A stretch of 5,508 nucleotides of DNA from Oscillospiraceae bacterium (GTDB lineage Bacteria; Bacillota; Clostridia; Oscillospirales; Ruminococcaceae). Positions within the stretch are counted from its first letter, which is position 1. The number at the start of each line of letters is the position of its first letter. The notes below the pieces were generated by a model. That model saw only the letters and a program-made list of their open reading frames with translations. It did no database searches and was not told the DNA's origin. Positions 5,005-5,508 of this stretch are shown here, piece after piece. Both the position numbers and the translations under genes were made by a program. The DNA is taken from positions 1-5,508 of the forward strand of contig JAITVF010000105.1 of NCBI GenBank assembly GCA_031285945.1, in the 5' to 3' direction.

Positions 5005-5508
5005 CTACTGCCTGTCGAGGAGCGCGAGACCGTCAAGTATCCGCTTAAAGATCGGCGCCGCCACAAGCTCGCCCGATTCGCCTCCCTCTACAAAAACCGT
5101 TACGCTGTAGCGGGGCCCCGGCGCTGGATAAAAGCCCGCGAACCAGGCGTGTACGATTTCTTTTTCCTCCCCACCGGCCGTTTTATAAAACTGGCCGGTC
5201 TGGGCCGAGGAGGTTTTGCCCCCCGCCATACCTATAAGAGGCTGCGCGGTTCTTCCGCTGCCCTCCTCAATAACGCCTGTCATCAGCCGTTGCATCGAGG
5301 CGGCGGTATCGGGGGTAAGAATTTCGCTGCCGGCGTAGGCGGGCAGGCGCCGCGAGACTGTTTCGCCGTCCTCTGTAAGGCCCGTTACCAGCCTTGGGGT
5401 AACCGACGAGCCCCCCCCCGCTATGGCCGCGATTACCCGCGCGATCTGAAGCGGCGAGGCAAGGGAGCTGCCCTGCCCGAAGCTGAAGTTTGCAAGCCCG
5501 GCCGGAAT
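5005..5508 (-). CDS. Class B penicillin-binding protein transpeptidase, C-terminal part
   Basis: The last 167 residues of a peptidoglycan D,D-transpeptidase (FtsI/PBP2/SpoVD type); the 5' part, including the SxxK serine and SxN motifs, lies beyond the window. The open frame runs without a break from the edge at 5508, so the ATG at 5293-5295 is internal. Residues 9-23 of the fragment (SFGQGSSLASPLQIA) are the conserved GQG...TPLQ-type segment. Residues 95-104 (AGGKTSSAQT) occupy the place of the KTG box, and HAWFAGFYP, VTVFVEGG and AAPIFKRILDG are the usual C-terminal strands and helix. The protein should act on the outer face of the cytoplasmic membrane, cross-linking peptidoglycan. The KTG box reads KTS here. 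The gene ends in TAG; a run of nine G lies in its coding strand. Confidence 0.9.
   Translation of the reverse strand: MPAGLANFSFGQGSSLASPLQIARVIAAIAGGGSSVTPRLVTGLTEDGETVSRRLPAYAGSEILTPDTAASMQRLMTGVIEEGSGRTAQPLIGMAGGKTSSAQTGQFYKTAGGEEKEIVHAWFAGFYPAPGPRYSVTVFVEGGESGELVAAPIFKRILDGLALLDRQ
5411..5419 (-). repeat. Nine-G homopolymer inside the PBP gene
   Basis: Nine consecutive C on the plus strand, nine G in the coding strand, encode glycines in the segment IAGGGSS. The frame is open on both sides at this length. Such runs are prone to slippage and to sequencing error. Confidence 0.9.

Noticed and set aside
1..5508. CRISPR array, tRNA, rRNA, integrase or att direct repeats
   Set aside because: I looked for regularly spaced repeats, tRNA-like cloverleaves, rRNA segments, recombinase motifs and flanking direct repeats, and saw none. 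The repeats present are local inverted repeats.

Overview
The window reads as chromosomal DNA from a low-to-mid GC Firmicute, most likely class Clostridia and possibly an Oscillospirales-type gut bacterium. This rests on GGAG/AAGGAG ribosome binding sites, sigma-A promoters close to TTGACA-N16-18-TATAAT, and the protein families present. These are a DUF362 protein with two 4Fe-4S motifs, a secreted Ig-like protein with a C-terminal domain I associate with Clostridia, and an XRE/ImmA pair. The genus assignment is inference. All seven genes lie on the minus strand, so transcription runs from high to low coordinates.

Right part (about 2580-5508), housekeeping and envelope genes. It opens with the C-terminal 167 residues of a class B penicillin-binding protein transpeptidase, cut by the window edge. 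Next comes a DUF362 protein with a double ferredoxin motif, behind a near-consensus promoter at 4929-4958. Last is a secreted Ig-like protein with its own extended -10 promoter (3720-3747), a TTG start and a strong stem-loop after its stop. Each gene appears to be its own transcription unit.

Left part (1-2513), a regulatory and probably accessory block. Two tandem consensus promoters (2485-2513 and 2390-2418) lead into an XRE-family repressor and an ImmA/IrrE-family zinc peptidase, with 1 nt between the two genes. A perfect 16-bp palindrome covers the predicted start site of the proximal promoter, which suggests autorepression relieved by ImmA cleavage, as in ICEBs1 ImmR/ImmA. Downstream are a 69-residue zinc-ribbon protein and a GC-rich stretch with several hairpins that ends in a perfect 16-bp terminator with eight U. 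A 134-residue phage/ICE-type sigma-region-4 protein follows, and the window begins with an 18-bp perfect inverted repeat. A half-copy of the repressor palindrome sits just before the zinc-ribbon gene, so the repressor may also act there.

The combination of repressor, antirepressor protease, zinc ribbon and sigma-like factor is typical of the control module of an integrative element or prophage remnant. No integrase, recombinase or attachment site is visible in the window. The less ordinary observations are the palindrome/half-site pair, the structured RNA-like region before the 633-671 terminator, and the loop-complementary hairpins at 590-671.
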